Shown here one piece after another: positions 22,093 through 34,553 of a DNA stretch of 64,000 nt. Position numbers and translations under genes: made by a program. Position 1 is the first letter of the stretch. Each line of letters begins with the position of its first letter. The notes beneath the pieces were generated by a model that ran no database searches, was not told the DNA's origin, and saw nothing but the letters and a program-made list of their open reading frames with translations. The DNA is from Arachis hypogaea (taxonomy: Eukaryota > Streptophyta > Magnoliopsida > Fabales > Fabaceae). The DNA is taken from positions 115,453,905 through 115,517,904 of the forward strand of contig NC_092053.1 in assembly GCF_003086295.3 (NCBI RefSeq), given 5' to 3'.

Positions 22093-24833
22093 TGTAACAC
22101 CCTACCACACAAAGCTTTACGCTTAAGTCGTAAAACAAAGGTGATGTGGTATTACGACCTCTAAAATAAAATAAGTACATATAATAGCAGAAGAGTTATA
22201 ATATGCTAGGAGCCTTGAAGGATAGGGAAAATAAAAATCGCGAGATAAAAGCGCAACGCTCAAGGAACGAGTTAACTTACGTGCTAAGAAAACCATAACT
22301 ATCAAACATAAGCTAACAGAAGTAGGAATAGAGTGCCAAAGATACAAAATAACAAGCTCCTAACTCAGCCTGCGAAGTCAAGACTGGCCGGAGAATATTT
22401 ACACATATAAACATACATATCCAAAACCCAAAAGTACATACACACAATCCTGCCTCTCCATAAACCTCTAAGAGGATCAAAAAGGACAAGTTATGCGGAG
22501 AGAAAGCTAAGTACATATATATACATCACTGTACAAGAAAACTATACAACAACACTATCCAGTAACCCCTCCGCTTTAAGAGTCCAGACGCCTAACGAGA
22601 TGGCTCCCGACCTGCATCTGAAAAACAACAACATAGTATGGAATGAGAACCGGAGGTTCTCAGTATGGTAAAGGTGCCTCACACATAATATATAAGGTCC
22701 TGGGAATGCCAGAGGCAATCCTAGAACGCCGACACTTAGATTGTAGAGCTTAAAGTATTAAACAGAAGCCATAAAAGGTGGTTTCCTAAAAATATTTAAT
22801 TATAACTTAACTTAACCTTAAATCTAAGTCCTATACTGCCATTCCTCCATACCTCCAATTCCATCATGCATTTTCACAGACAAATAAACAGATAAAGGCA
22901 AACACAAGAAAGTTACAACTACTGCAGGTAACAAATACACATTTAGCATGGCAAATACAGATAGGCACACCCAATTAGAGCACAAGCAAGTAATTCAAGT
23001 AATATGCATATGATGCATGCCTGTCCTATGGCTGATGAGGCTCATCTGTCGGTTATCCAGCCAACCCGACAAGTCTGAATTGTCCTTAGACTGTCCCCCG
23101 ACGTGCATCCCCAAGAGTCTATGCATAGATTTTTCTCAAATAATCAATATTGCTCACTGGGGGTAACATTCCCGGGAATTTATATAGTGCCCGGTCACAC
23201 TTACGTCGTAGGGTCAACAGAGTATCGAGTTTTCAACCTGGTACACGTGGTGGCAAGCCACGGCACTTAATCCAGGGAATCTCGTATCTCAGATTATTCA
23301 AATTCATAAGCCATATAAATAATTCAATTATAATTCATCAACATTCACATCATTCTCAATTGCATCTCATTCATCATCATACATTAAACATATTCAATCC
23401 TTATCCTTCATTATATCACCTCCCATTCCATTCATCAATAGTTTCAATTCAAAACATAATTCATTCTTTTCTAAGAATCAAACTTCAAACTTAAAACATA
23501 CTCACTTTCTTAATAACTCAAAATCAAACCATATAACCTTTAAATCTAAATCTCTTTTAAATAATCATCTAAATAAAATCTCTAATTTTTTATAAAATTT
23601 CGGCAGCATCTCCTCTAAAACTCGGACTTTGCCACCCTTTTCGGGTCCAAACCTGCTTTCTTTTCAATTCAACATACCCTTCCTCATCATCATAACAATC
23701 ACCACAATAAATCTACTTCAAATCAACAATTAAACTCATACAATATTCAAATCCAACAACCAAAATTCAACTAAGAATCATAGTTCACAAATCCTAGGCT
23801 TTTAACACAAATACCTCAAATCAATAATTCACCAAATCATTAGTTAATCAACAAGCACCAAACTAACCATGTTCATCAACAATAACATTCAACATCCAAA
23901 ATTAATAACTAATTATCCAATAAACTTCAACCAATTATATTCATCGACAAATTACTAAATATTAAATATACACCTGCATTCCAACTTATCCTATGGTCAT
24001 CTAGCCTAAGTTTTCACAGAACATTATATATTAAATGCAAGAAACCTAAACCATACCTTGGCCGATTTCCACGTAACGACCAAAGCTATTTATTCAAAAC
24101 CAAGACAACCCCTCAAAACTCAACTAATCCGCTTCCTCCAAGTTCCAGTATTCACAATTTCAAGCTCCAATTATTTATTTTCAACCTAATACACATTCAT
24201 AATACATATATACCCAATTTAATACTCAAAGCTCAAATTTAATGAAATTAAAATAGAATTATCGTATCCTCACCTTACCCAAGCTTCACATAAGCAAGAG
24301 TGAACGTTTCTCTCAAGCTAATTGGATCCTAAAACATCAGAAATCAAAGAAATTCAATATTCCCACTTAAAATTCGAAAATTGGGGGAAGATGAAGCTGA
24401 GAGTGAAATAGCAAGTTACCTATGAAATTGTTCCGGTAGAAATGTAGAGCTCGACGCGGTGAACGCGTGGCCGCAAACGGTACGGCGATTGGAGCTCGGA
24501 TCGGAAAGTTACGGTAATTTGAATTTACCGTAAAGCGTTGGAACGTTTTCTCGTTCTCCCATTCCCTTTGCTCGCTGGAACGTGTGTATGGAGAGAAAGA
24601 GGAAATGTTTGGTTTCATTTAATGTCCTTTTGGGCTGGTTTGGGCCCACGGGCCCGGTTCGGGCCCGGTTCGGTCCGTTCGGTCCAATCTTGGACCGATT
24701 TTTTTGAAATTGGTGTCAAAATTCTCGTTTCGATGAGCTCTATCCTAATTTAATATAATATTCACATTTCTAATCCTCCTTATTAAAAACTAATTTATTA
24801 ACTAATTATCTACTAATTTAACCGGGGTTTACA
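22093..24833 (-). repeat. 3' LTR of the Del-like element
   Basis: 2741 bp, begins TGTAACACCC and ends GGGGTTTACA on the plus strand. The only difference I found from the partner LTR is C at 24278 against T at 31766. All short reading frames inside occur identically in both LTRs, which marks them as LTR sequence and not genes. Confidence 0.95.
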
Positions 24834-24847
24834 TCCTACCCACCTAA
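24834..24847 (-). other. Polypurine tract of the Del-like element
   Basis: Reading on the minus strand, TTAGGTGGGTAGGA lies directly against the 3' LTR, the expected place and composition for the plus-strand primer of reverse transcription. Confidence 0.8.
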
Positions 24848-24869
24848 TAAAGAATTTTGCCCTCAAAAT

Positions 24870-27800
24870 TCAAATATAGTTACCTGAAAAGAGATGTGGA
24901 TAGTCCTTTCGCATATCTGATTCGAGTTCCCAGGTATGTTCCTCGATACCAGCTCGTCTCCAAGCTACTTTTACCAATGATACTTCCCTTCCTCGTAATC
25001 GTTTAACACTGGTGTCATCAATCCTCACCGGAATTACTGGGAGTGTTAGATCTTCTCTCACTTGAATTGGTTCTGGTTCTAGAACATGACTTGCATCAGG
25101 AGTATACTTCCGAAGCTGTGATACATGAAATACATCGTGCAAATTCGAAAGGTACGGCGGTAAGGCAATTCTATAAGCCACTGGTCCAATTCTCTTCAGA
25201 ATCTCAAACGGTCCAATATAACGGGGATTCAGTTTCTTGGTCTTAATAGCTCTTCCCACGCCAGTGGTTGGTGTAACTCTCAGAAAGACATGTTCTCCCT
25301 CTTCGAATTCCAAAGGCTTTCGCCTCTGATCAGCATAGCTCTTCTGGCGGCTTTGGGCTATAAGCATTCGACTACGAATCTTCTTTATTTGCTCAGTCGT
25401 TTCAGCTATCATTTCAGGCCCTAATAAACTCCTTTCTCCAGTTTCATACCAACACAACGGAGACTGACATTTTCTGCCATACAGAGCTTCATATGGAGCC
25501 ATTCCGATGCTCGCATGGTAGCTATTATTATAAGCAAATTCCACTAATGGCATATATCGATCCCAGCTCGCCGGCTGGTCCAAAACACAAGCCCTTAGCA
25601 TATCCTCCAAGGTCTGAATAGTTCTCTCTGACTGACCATCTGTCTGAGGGTGATATGCAGTACTCAAACTTAACTGAGTCCCGAATGCACGCTGAAAAGC
25701 TCCCCAGAACCTTGATGTGAAACGAGGATCCCTATCAGATATAATGGTAGAAGGCACGCCATGCAACCTGACAATCTCTTTAATATACATTCGAGCCAAT
25801 TCCTCCATTGTGCAACTTATTCGGATAGGAAGAAAGTGAGCTGATTTTGTTAGTCGATCCACAACCACCCAAATAGCGTCACAACCAGATCGGGTTCTAG
25901 GCAAACCTATCACAAAATCCATTGCGATACTCTCCCATTTCCATTGTGGAATCTCCAAAGGCTGAAGGGTCCCTGATGGTCTCTGATGCTCAATCTTAAC
26001 CTTCTGACACGTTAAACATTTAGATACATGCAATGCCACATCATTCTTCATACCTGGCCACCAGAACATCGCTTTCAGATCCTGATACATTTTAGTGCTC
26101 CCTGGGTGAATTGAAAACCCGCTCTTGTGAGCTTCCTTCAAGATACTTTGTCGTAGGTCTCCAACATCAGGCACAATAATCCGGTTCTTGAACCTCCATA
26201 AACCATCCTGACCTTTTGACATTCTCCACTGTTTTCCCTGTTCAACTGCTGGTAATACCTTACGTAACGCTTCACTATCTTGATGAGCCTTCAGAAGTTC
26301 TGATTTAAAATCACTTGAAATCTGCAACTGACTCAAACACAAGATTCCAGATTCTTCTCTAACTCCCAAATTCAAACCTTGAAATGCCTTCAGTAACTCT
26401 TCCTCCCGTAGCATCATCCAAGCTGCATATAAAGACTTCCGACTCAAAGCGTCCGCCACAACGTTCGCTTTTCCTGGATGATAATTCAATTCAAAATCAT
26501 AATCTTTCAGAAGCTCCATCCACCTCCTCTGACGCATATTCAACTCTTTCTGCTCAAAAAGATACTTCAAACTCTTATGGTCTGAGAAAACATGAAACTT
26601 AACGCCATAGAGGTAGTGCCTCCAAATCTTTAAAGCAAACACAACAGCAGCAAGTTCTAAATCATGTGTCGGGTAGTTCATCTCATGCGGCCTTAACTGC
26701 CGTGAGGCGTATGCTACAACATTCTGGTGCTGCATCAAAACACACCCCAAACCTTTCAGAGATGCATCACAATACACTTCAAACGGTTCACTTGGTTCAG
26801 GTAATACCAATACAGGTGCAGTAGTCAACCTGTGCTTCAATGCCTGGAAACTCTCTTCACATTCCGGAGTCCAGATAAAAGGTGTATCCTTCCTAGTCAA
26901 CTTAGTTAAAGGTAAGGCGAGCTGTGAAAATCCCTTAATGAATCTGCGATAATACCCTGCCAAACCTAAGAAACTCCTGATCTCTGTCACTGAAGTTGGT
27001 CGCTCCCAATTCATCACTGCTTCCACCTTAGCAGGATCCACAGCTATCCCCTGCTTACTCACCACGTGGCCGAGAAACTTCACTTCACTCTTCCAGAACT
27101 CACATTTAGATAGCTTAGCATATAACTTCCTGTCTCTCAGAATTTGCAGCACAGTTCGCAATTGATCAGCATGTTCCTCTTCAGTCTTAGAATAAACAAG
27201 AATGTCATCAATAAAGACAATAACAAACTTGTCCAGATACGGTCGAAAAATCCTGTTCATATAATCCATAAATACTGCCGGGGCATTAGTTAACCTGAAA
27301 GACATCACTGTATACTCATAATGACCATAACGGGTTCTGAAAGCAGTTTTCGGAATATCCTCGTCTCTAACCCTTATCTGATGATATCCGGATCGCAAAT
27401 CAATCTTAGAAAATACACCGGCACCCTGTAACTGATCCATTAGATCATCGATTCTAGGCAACGGATATTTATTCTTCACAGTGATCTTATTCAATTGCCG
27501 ATAATCGACACACAGCCGTATACTCCCATCCTTCTTCTTTACCAGTAACACTGGCGCTCCCCACGGAGAAACACTTGGTCGGATAAAATGCTTACCCAAC
27601 AGATCTTCCAGCTGAGCTTTCAGTTCAGCCATTTCTAAAGGCGACATCCTATAAGGAGTAATTGAAATTGGACCGGATCCAGGTACCAACTCAATTGCAA
27701 ATTCAACCTCTCGGTTAGGTGGGAATTCATTAATATCATCCGGAAACACATTTGAAAATTCACATACAACCGGAATTTGCTCTAAACTCTGATCATCACC

Positions 27801-29387
27801 TGATACTCCCGCAGTTAATAACATAATACCCTGACATTCGGTTCCAGAACAGTTTACTATCATAGAGTTCAAATAGTAACTATTCACCACAACCGGTGCT
27901 TCTGACCCTTCTGGCATAAACTGTACTGACTTCTCAGAACAATCAAGCAAAACATGATTCTTGGATAACCAATCCAATCCCAAAATGAGATCAAGACCAG
28001 TCATAGGCAAACAAATCAAATCATGCACAAATTCACGCTGTTGCACTCGAAAAGGAACTTGTGGACATTCTATCCTAGTCACCATAGCTTCATGAGTAGC
28101 ATTATATACTTTCAAATCATAACCTAAGACCACCATTCTCAATCTTAATTCATGGGCCTTTTCAAATGCAATAAATGAATGACTTGCTCCTGAATCAAAT
28201 AAAGCATTTAAGATTTTACCAGCCATTTCACAATTACCTCTAATCAGTGTCTCAGATCCCTCAGCACCAATGGTAGAAGTGGTGTATACTCTCCCCGGCT
28301 GCTGCACCCTACCAGTCTCATACTTCTTCTTCTCAGGGCAATTACTGGCTATATGCCCGGGCTGTCCACAGGAATAGCACACTCCAAGTCCTAGTCTGCA
28401 CGGAACTCCAGGATGATACTTTCCGCACTTCTGACAATTCAGATCTTGCTGTGGCTGCTTCCCAAACCTTTTTCCTTGATTAGCAGTAATATTCGGCCTT
28501 CTATAATTACCCTGACCCTGAGTCTGCTGCGGAACAAAGCCTCCACGCTTGAAATTCCTACCTCTCGGAGCAAAGTTCCTCCCTGAAGGCCTCTGAAAAG
28601 GCATCCTCAAACTCCCTTTCTCTGCTGCCGCCTTCCTCACACAATCCTCAGCCACCCTACTCTTATTCACCAATTCAGAAAATACCCTGATCTCCATTGG
28701 GGCAACGAAGCTCAGAATATCGCTCCGAAGACCTCCCTCATATTTAATACACTTCCATTCAGCAAAATCTTCAGGCGCACCTTGACAGATACGAGAAAAG
28801 CGACATAACTCCTCAAATTTGCTGGTATACTCAGCAACAGTCATCTGTCCCTGCTTTAACTGCATTAATTCAAGTTCCTTGGCATTTCTAGCTGAATTAG
28901 GAAAATATTTCTTATAGAACTCTGTCCGGAAAACCTCCCAAGGAATCGCAGCACCATCAGGCTGCAGGATACGTCGTGTTCCCTGCCACCAATACTGAGC
29001 TTCACCTTGCAACTGATAAGTCCCAAATTCAACCCATTGCTCTTCAGGAACCTGCTGTGCCTGTAACGCCCTTTCCATAGCCTGAATCCAATTATCTGCA
29101 TCAGTGGGATTTGAGGTTCCCCTAAAAGTTGGAGGGCGAACTTTCAGAAATGTAGCAAGTGTCATAGGACCGTCCTCATCATTATTGTTCCCATGATTAC
29201 CCTGACTTATCTGATTACCCAGTGCCTCAGCTGTTGCCTGCATAGCTGCAGCCATATTTCCCAAGGCAGCCATAAAGTCTACTGGATCAGTCCCTGTGGG
29301 TACAGGAGTAACGGTGCCTGTCCTACCTCTACCTCGCCCGCGACCGCGTCCGCGAGTCGACATCTGGTCCCTATACACACCAAACAA
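24870..29387 (-). CDS. Gag-pol polyprotein of the Del-like element, uninterrupted
   Basis: 1505 codons with no stop or frameshift. Translation may start at the second methionine (MSTRGRGRG, about 29363). Order of domains: gag with WWQGTRR and FPNSARN (about 80-260), a CCHC zinc knuckle [14 protein letters not shown] (about 335-348), aspartic protease [10 protein letters not shown] (about 396), reverse transcriptase with [13 protein letters not shown] and [10 protein letters not shown] (about 640-730), RNase H with [12 protein letters not shown] (about 860), and integrase with [36 protein letters not shown] and TDGQSERT (about 1093-1260). The C terminus has a chromodomain-like stretch, SLVKVAWRR followed by [11 protein letters not shown]. 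All catalytic residues I can check are present. The product would make virus-like particles and integrate cDNA copies, so the element may still be autonomous. Confidence 0.96.
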   Translation of the reverse strand: MFGVYRDQMSTRGRGRGRGRGRTGTVTPVPTGTDPVDFMAALGNMAAAMQATAEALGNQISQGNHGNNNDEDGPMTLATFLKVRPPTFRGTSNPTDADNWIQAMERALQAQQVPEEQWVEFGTYQLQGEAQYWWQGTRRILQPDGAAIPWEVFRTEFYKKYFPNSARNAKELELMQLKQGQMTVAEYTSKFEELCRFSRICQGAPEDFAEWKCIKYEGGLRSDILSFVAPMEIRVFSELVNKSRVAEDCVRKAAAEKGSLRMPFQRPSGRNFAPRGRNFKRGGFVPQQTQGQGNYRRPNITANQGKRFGKQPQQDLNCQKCGKYHPGVPCRLGLGVCYSCGQPGHIASNCPEKKKYETGRVQQPGRVYTTSTIGAEGSETLIRGNCEMAGKILNALFDSGASHSFIAFEKAHELRLRMVVLGYDLKVYNATHEAMVTRIECPQVPFRVQQREFVHDLICLPMTGLDLILGLDWLSKNHVLLDCSEKSVQFMPEGSEAPVVVNSYYLNSMIVNCSGTECQGIMLLTAGVSGDDQSLEQIPVVCEFSNVFPDDINEFPPNREVEFAIELVPGSGPISITPYRMSPLEMAELKAQLEDLLGKHFIRPSVSPWGAPVLLVKKKDGSIRLCVDYRQLNKITVKNKYPLPRIDDLMDQLQGAGVFSKIDLRSGYHQIRVRDEDIPKTAFRTRYGHYEYTVMSFRLTNAPAVFMDYMNRIFRPYLDKFVIVFIDDILVYSKTEEEHADQLRTVLQILRDRKLYAKLSKCEFWKSEVKFLGHVVSKQGIAVDPAKVEAVMNWERPTSVTEIRSFLGLAGYYRRFIKGFSQLALPLTKLTRKDTPFIWTPECEESFQALKHRLTTAPVLVLPEPSEPFEVYCDASLKGLGCVLMQHQNVVAYASRQLRPHEMNYPTHDLELAAVVFALKIWRHYLYGVKFHVFSDHKSLKYLFEQKELNMRQRRWMELLKDYDFELNYHPGKANVVADALSRKSLYAAWMMLREEELLKAFQGLNLGVREESGILCLSQLQISSDFKSELLKAHQDSEALRKVLPAVEQGKQWRMSKGQDGLWRFKNRIIVPDVGDLRQSILKEAHKSGFSIHPGSTKMYQDLKAMFWWPGMKNDVALHVSKCLTCQKVKIEHQRPSGTLQPLEIPQWKWESIAMDFVIGLPRTRSGCDAIWVVVDRLTKSAHFLPIRISCTMEELARMYIKEIVRLHGVPSTIISDRDPRFTSRFWGAFQRAFGTQLSLSTAYHPQTDGQSERTIQTLEDMLRACVLDQPASWDRYMPLVEFAYNNSYHASIGMAPYEALYGRKCQSPLCWYETGERSLLGPEMIAETTEQIKKIRSRMLIAQSRQKSYADQRRKPLEFEEGEHVFLRVTPTTGVGRAIKTKKLNPRYIGPFEILKRIGPVAYRIALPPYLSNLHDVFHVSQLRKYTPDASHVLEPEPIQVREDLTLPVIPVRIDDTSVKRLRGREVSLVKVAWRRAGIEEHTWELESDMRKDYPHLFSGNYI

Positions 29388-29565
29388 GTGATATTAAGTT
29401 GATCAGTCTCAATATCGCAGGTCTAATGCTTTAAGTTCCAAATGCATGCTCACAAACGTTTATGCCATATATATCAATCAGATATCCTAATAGCACATAT
29501 ACACATATACAGAGAATGCACAGAAGCACAACCAGTCCGTCTTTCAGGCTCTATAGGAACGAACT

Positions 29566-29577
29566 GCTCTGATACCA
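29566..29577 (-). other. Primer binding site of the Del-like element
   Basis: On the minus strand TGGTATCAGAGC lies three bases inside the 5' LTR. This is the sequence usually paired with initiator methionine tRNA in plant LTR elements. Confidence 0.9.
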
Positions 29578-29580
29578 TAA

Positions 29581-32321
29581 TGTAACACCCTACCACACAA
29601 AGCTTTACGCTTAAGTCGTAAAACAAAGGTGATGTGGTATTACGACCTCTAAAATAAAATAAGTACATATAATAGCAGAAGAGTTATAATATGCTAGGAG
29701 CCTTGAAGGATAGGGAAAATAAAAATCGCGAGATAAAAGCGCAACGCTCAAGGAACGAGTTAACTTACGTGCTAAGAAAACCATAACTATCAAACATAAG
29801 CTAACAGAAGTAGGAATAGAGTGCCAAAGATACAAAATAACAAGCTCCTAACTCAGCCTGCGAAGTCAAGACTGGCCGGAGAATATTTACACATATAAAC
29901 ATACATATCCAAAACCCAAAAGTACATACACACAATCCTGCCTCTCCATAAACCTCTAAGAGGATCAAAAAGGACAAGTTATGCGGAGAGAAAGCTAAGT
30001 ACATATATATACATCACTGTACAAGAAAACTATACAACAACACTATCCAGTAACCCCTCCGCTTTAAGAGTCCAGACGCCTAACGAGATGGCTCCCGACC
30101 TGCATCTGAAAAACAACAACATAGTATGGAATGAGAACCGGAGGTTCTCAGTATGGTAAAGGTGCCTCACACATAATATATAAGGTCCTGGGAATGCCAG
30201 AGGCAATCCTAGAACGCCGACACTTAGATTGTAGAGCTTAAAGTATTAAACAGAAGCCATAAAAGGTGGTTTCCTAAAAATATTTAATTATAACTTAACT
30301 TAACCTTAAATCTAAGTCCTATACTGCCATTCCTCCATACCTCCAATTCCATCATGCATTTTCACAGACAAATAAACAGATAAAGGCAAACACAAGAAAG
30401 TTACAACTACTGCAGGTAACAAATACACATTTAGCATGGCAAATACAGATAGGCACACCCAATTAGAGCACAAGCAAGTAATTCAAGTAATATGCATATG
30501 ATGCATGCCTGTCCTATGGCTGATGAGGCTCATCTGTCGGTTATCCAGCCAACCCGACAAGTCTGAATTGTCCTTAGACTGTCCCCCGACGTGCATCCCC
30601 AAGAGTCTATGCATAGATTTTTCTCAAATAATCAATATTGCTCACTGGGGGTAACATTCCCGGGAATTTATATAGTGCCCGGTCACACTTACGTCGTAGG
30701 GTCAACAGAGTATCGAGTTTTCAACCTGGTACACGTGGTGGCAAGCCACGGCACTTAATCCAGGGAATCTCGTATCTCAGATTATTCAAATTCATAAGCC
30801 ATATAAATAATTCAATTATAATTCATCAACATTCACATCATTCTCAATTGCATCTCATTCATCATCATACATTAAACATATTCAATCCTTATCCTTCATT
30901 ATATCACCTCCCATTCCATTCATCAATAGTTTCAATTCAAAACATAATTCATTCTTTTCTAAGAATCAAACTTCAAACTTAAAACATACTCACTTTCTTA
31001 ATAACTCAAAATCAAACCATATAACCTTTAAATCTAAATCTCTTTTAAATAATCATCTAAATAAAATCTCTAATTTTTTATAAAATTTCGGCAGCATCTC
31101 CTCTAAAACTCGGACTTTGCCACCCTTTTCGGGTCCAAACCTGCTTTCTTTTCAATTCAACATACCCTTCCTCATCATCATAACAATCACCACAATAAAT
31201 CTACTTCAAATCAACAATTAAACTCATACAATATTCAAATCCAACAACCAAAATTCAACTAAGAATCATAGTTCACAAATCCTAGGCTTTTAACACAAAT
31301 ACCTCAAATCAATAATTCACCAAATCATTAGTTAATCAACAAGCACCAAACTAACCATGTTCATCAACAATAACATTCAACATCCAAAATTAATAACTAA
31401 TTATCCAATAAACTTCAACCAATTATATTCATCGACAAATTACTAAATATTAAATATACACCTGCATTCCAACTTATCCTATGGTCATCTAGCCTAAGTT
31501 TTCACAGAACATTATATATTAAATGCAAGAAACCTAAACCATACCTTGGCCGATTTCCACGTAACGACCAAAGCTATTTATTCAAAACCAAGACAACCCC
31601 TCAAAACTCAACTAATCCGCTTCCTCCAAGTTCCAGTATTCACAATTTCAAGCTCCAATTATTTATTTTCAACCTAATACACATTCATAATACATATATA
31701 CCCAATTTAATACTCAAAGCTCAAATTTAATGAAATTAAAATAGAATTATCGTATCCTCACCTTATCCAAGCTTCACATAAGCAAGAGTGAACGTTTCTC
31801 TCAAGCTAATTGGATCCTAAAACATCAGAAATCAAAGAAATTCAATATTCCCACTTAAAATTCGAAAATTGGGGGAAGATGAAGCTGAGAGTGAAATAGC
31901 AAGTTACCTATGAAATTGTTCCGGTAGAAATGTAGAGCTCGACGCGGTGAACGCGTGGCCGCAAACGGTACGGCGATTGGAGCTCGGATCGGAAAGTTAC
32001 GGTAATTTGAATTTACCGTAAAGCGTTGGAACGTTTTCTCGTTCTCCCATTCCCTTTGCTCGCTGGAACGTGTGTATGGAGAGAAAGAGGAAATGTTTGG
32101 TTTCATTTAATGTCCTTTTGGGCTGGTTTGGGCCCACGGGCCCGGTTCGGGCCCGGTTCGGTCCGTTCGGTCCAATCTTGGACCGATTTTTTTGAAATTG
32201 GTGTCAAAATTCTCGTTTCGATGAGCTCTATCCTAATTTAATATAATATTCACATTTCTAATCCTCCTTATTAAAAACTAATTTATTAACTAATTATCTA
32301 CTAATTTAACCGGGGTTTACA
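29581..32321 (-). repeat. 5' LTR of the Del-like element
   Basis: 2741 bp, same termini and same short reading frames as the 3' LTR at an offset of 7488 bp. It should contain the promoter driving minus-strand transcription of gag-pol; no TATA box is assigned with confidence. Confidence 0.95.
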
Positions 32322-32515
32322 TGCTTAATACGTGTTGAATTAACATTATACGTAGACAACATCCGTTAAGTCTAGATGGAGACATTAACAGAGGGGACAA
32401 AAAATCTTATAGAGACAATAGTTAGGAGTTACAATATATTTTTTAATCGATAAGGAATAGAATAGAAATTTATGAAATAGTTAAGGGTTGGAGTGAAATT
32501 TTACTCTTATCAATA

Positions 32516-32620
32516 AGGCAACTAAATCTACCCTAGCTTCTTTGAAGTGGATAACATATATTTGTTGTACTTTGAGGACCTAAAATATCAGAATATAAGA
32601 TGATTGTCTTCAATCATTAA
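32516..32620 (+). pseudogene. Ty1/copia remnant, right part
   Basis: Directly after the 9-bp duplication the sequence reads STLASLKW and then a YFEDLKYQ-like stretch. This suits the region that follows the copia fragment ending at 21291. Weak and frame-broken. Confidence 0.4.
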
Positions 32621-33359
32621 TAATAAATGATTGTAAAACAAGAAGTTTGGTTATTCTCGCAAAAACACTCATTTATGAGTTATCTTAAAAGGAAGTAAAA
32701 TATTTTTTTGAAATCTCTTACAAAAACTATTCTACTTATGATTTATGTGAAAAAAAATAAGATAAAATCTATCTTCACCTCTTCATACTTCACATAAATT
32801 CTCTCATCATTTGTTCTCTTTAAAAATTATGATGGCTAAATCTTTTATATAGAATATTTTAGTGTAAAACACAAAAATATTTAACTATTTTAGTGTTTTA
32901 TATGATTATAATAAAAGTACAAAACATTAATGTAACAAAAAAAATTTAATTATATAAAGATAAAATATTATTGACGTTTTATAAAAAAAATATTATTTTA
33001 ATTATAAAAAGACAAAATATTACTCACGTTCTATAAAGATCTACAACAGTATATAACATATAATTTGAGTCATTTTTTAAAAATTTACATCTAATAATTC
33101 AATATAAAAAAAATCAATTTTGGTAACACTTACAATGTATATCTAAAATTAATGTAACATATTATTTACTATTCTACAAAATTTTTTAATTTTATCACAT
33201 TTTATATTTTTATTTTTTTTAAATTAAAAAAAGTCGATAAAAAATGAAAAATATAATCATTATTTTATCTATATATTTTAAATTTTACCAAAAGTTTACA
33301 CCATTTTAGTTGTGGGTAATGTTAGCGTTACTTTCATGGTCTTTTGTGAGGGTATTTAT
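32621..33359. other. AT-rich non-coding stretch
   Basis: Long runs of A and T with no coding potential. It may include more decayed retroelement DNA, but nothing is recognisable. Confidence 0.5.
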
Positions 33360-33670
33360 TAAAGTTATTTAATAAATATTTGAATAAATAACTATTTGTA
33401 TCCATAAAAGATAAAAATACTGATATATGTACCCATACTAAATTAAAACTAAATTTGTACTCACATAAAATATCTACCAGTGTTACAAAAATACCTTCAT
33501 GAGTTACAAATTTAATTTCAATCTAGTGTAGATATATATATGTGTAACTCAATTTCAATCTAGTGTAGTAGATATATATATGTGTAACTCAATTTCAATC
33601 TAGTGTAGATATATATATGTTTTCATCTTTTATAGATACAAATAGTCATTTATTAAATATTTCAGTCAAA
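33360..33670. repeat. Decayed foldback MITE containing a minisatellite
   Basis: ACTATTTGTATCCATAAAAG near 33391 is the inverse of CTTTTATAGATACAAATAGT near 33627, giving arms of roughly 60 bp. Between them, a 37-40-bp unit (AACTCAATTTCAATCTAGTG plus an ATATATATGTGT run) is repeated about 2.5 times at about 33513-33620. Confidence 0.65.
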
Positions 33671-34157
33671 ACTTTTTATATTTACATTTTAGAAAGACAC
33701 TTGATCATACACTTTTATGTATTAGTCTTGTATAAAGATAGTACTTTTAATTTTTCAAACGAACTCTTAAAAATGAATGGATTGCCTGCAATATACGATG
33801 CCAAATTCCACTATGCATATACAATGAAATGTTGCTCTGGAAAGCTCTGTGGAACATCCAATGAAGTTAATTACAAGAAGAGAAAATAAATTAAACTCAG
33901 AGAAATACAATTAAAGAGTTTAATATTAACAAAAAAGAAAAAGTAAAGTAAAGGTTAATAATTGCAACTTGCTGCAAAGTGTAAACCCTCAACCAGTACA
34001 TACAACTTCAATACACAAATTCCTTTTTCCTATGATGTTAAACAAAAATGAAAATCAAGGAAGAAAATTAGCCATCATCTATATAAAAAAGGTTCTAAAA
34101 TTATCCCAAAAGAAAAAAAAAAAAGGAAATTTTCTGTTTCCTTTGTTTTGTTTTTCA
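33671..34157. other. Non-coding DNA and probable 3' UTR of the minus-strand gene
   Basis: AT-rich, with no protein-like frame beyond short chance ones. The end next to 34158 probably carries the 3' UTR of the membrane-protein gene. Confidence 0.4.
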
Positions 34158-34553
34158 TCATCTCAATAGAGGAATCCTACAACTACTAAGGTTTTCAACA
34201 TCTACAACCCTTCTAGGATCTTCTTCGCCTTCTTCCTCCTCAACTTCTCCAATGTCACCGCAATCGTACATAGATCGAACCAAAAGAAGCTGATCCTCCA
34301 GGTACCTATGAAGAAGCCCTTTTTCTTCTTCTTCTTCCTCTTCGCAGCCGCAACCGCATCTCCCTTCCTCTTCGTCGCGGATTAGCTTCCGCCACAGGCG
34401 ACGGCGGAGGCAGAGCTCGGCGGCACATAGAAACGGGAGGACGGCGCAGAGGAGGACGAGGAGGAGTGGCGAGCAGAGCAGGAGGAAGAGGTACCGGATC
34501 CGCCTGTTGTGGAGCCAGGAGGATGCAGCGGCTGATACGGCAGCGGTCACCAT
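34158..34553 (-). CDS. Small single-pass membrane protein with acidic tail, function unknown
   Basis: 131 residues from the start chosen here (MVTAAVSAAASSWLHNRR); the frame stays open upstream to 34718 (186 residues). The upstream extension is low-complexity and rich in His/Pro, so I prefer the internal start. A hydrophobic segment, YLFLLLCSPLLLVLLCAVLPF, at about 20-40 after a basic stretch suggests one membrane span. The downstream part has Cys and Glu runs (CGCGCEEEEEE), then a conserved-looking motif, HRYLEDQLLLVRSMYDCGD. Codon use is GC-rich against the AT-rich surroundings, supporting a real gene. I recall similar unnamed plant proteins but assign no function. Confidence 0.6.
   Translation of the reverse strand: MVTAAVSAAASSWLHNRRIRYLFLLLCSPLLLVLLCAVLPFLCAAELCLRRRLWRKLIRDEEEGRCGCGCEEEEEEEKGLLHRYLEDQLLLVRSMYDCGDIGEVEEEEGEEDPRRVVDVENLSSCRIPLLR

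Larger units (their letters stand above)
22093..32321 (-). mobile_element. Full-length Ty3/gypsy retrotransposon, Del/Tekay-like chromovirus lineage
   Basis: A 10,229-bp element with 2741-bp LTRs (TGT...ACA), an initiator-methionine-type PBS, a PPT and a single long gag-pol frame, all on the minus strand. Flanking TGCTT duplications lie at 22088-22092 and 32322-32326. LTR size and the C-terminal chromodomain-like tail fit Del/Tekay; the Arachis FIDEL family is one candidate from memory. It sits in the inverted repeat of the Pack element. LTR identity implies a very recent insertion. Confidence 0.95.
21292..32506. mobile_element. Mutator-like Pack element carrying a captured gene fragment, split by a gypsy element
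   Basis: Termini GAGTAAAATTTTTTCTC (21292) and GAGTAAAATTTCACTCC (reading inward from 32506) belong to long inverted repeats of about 250 bp (21292-about 21545, and about 22025-22092 plus 32327-32506). Flanking 9-bp repeats TTATTAATA (21283-21291) and TTATCAATA (32507-32515) differ at one base, the duplication length typical of Mutator. Without the gypsy insertion it would be about 981 bp. It has no transposase and carries CBM20 exons between the arms. Confidence 0.8.

Noticed and set aside
22123..24753. Five reading frames of 67-114 codons, repeated identically at 29611-32241
   Set aside because: They lie in the two LTRs and are duplicated only because the LTRs are; no conserved protein.
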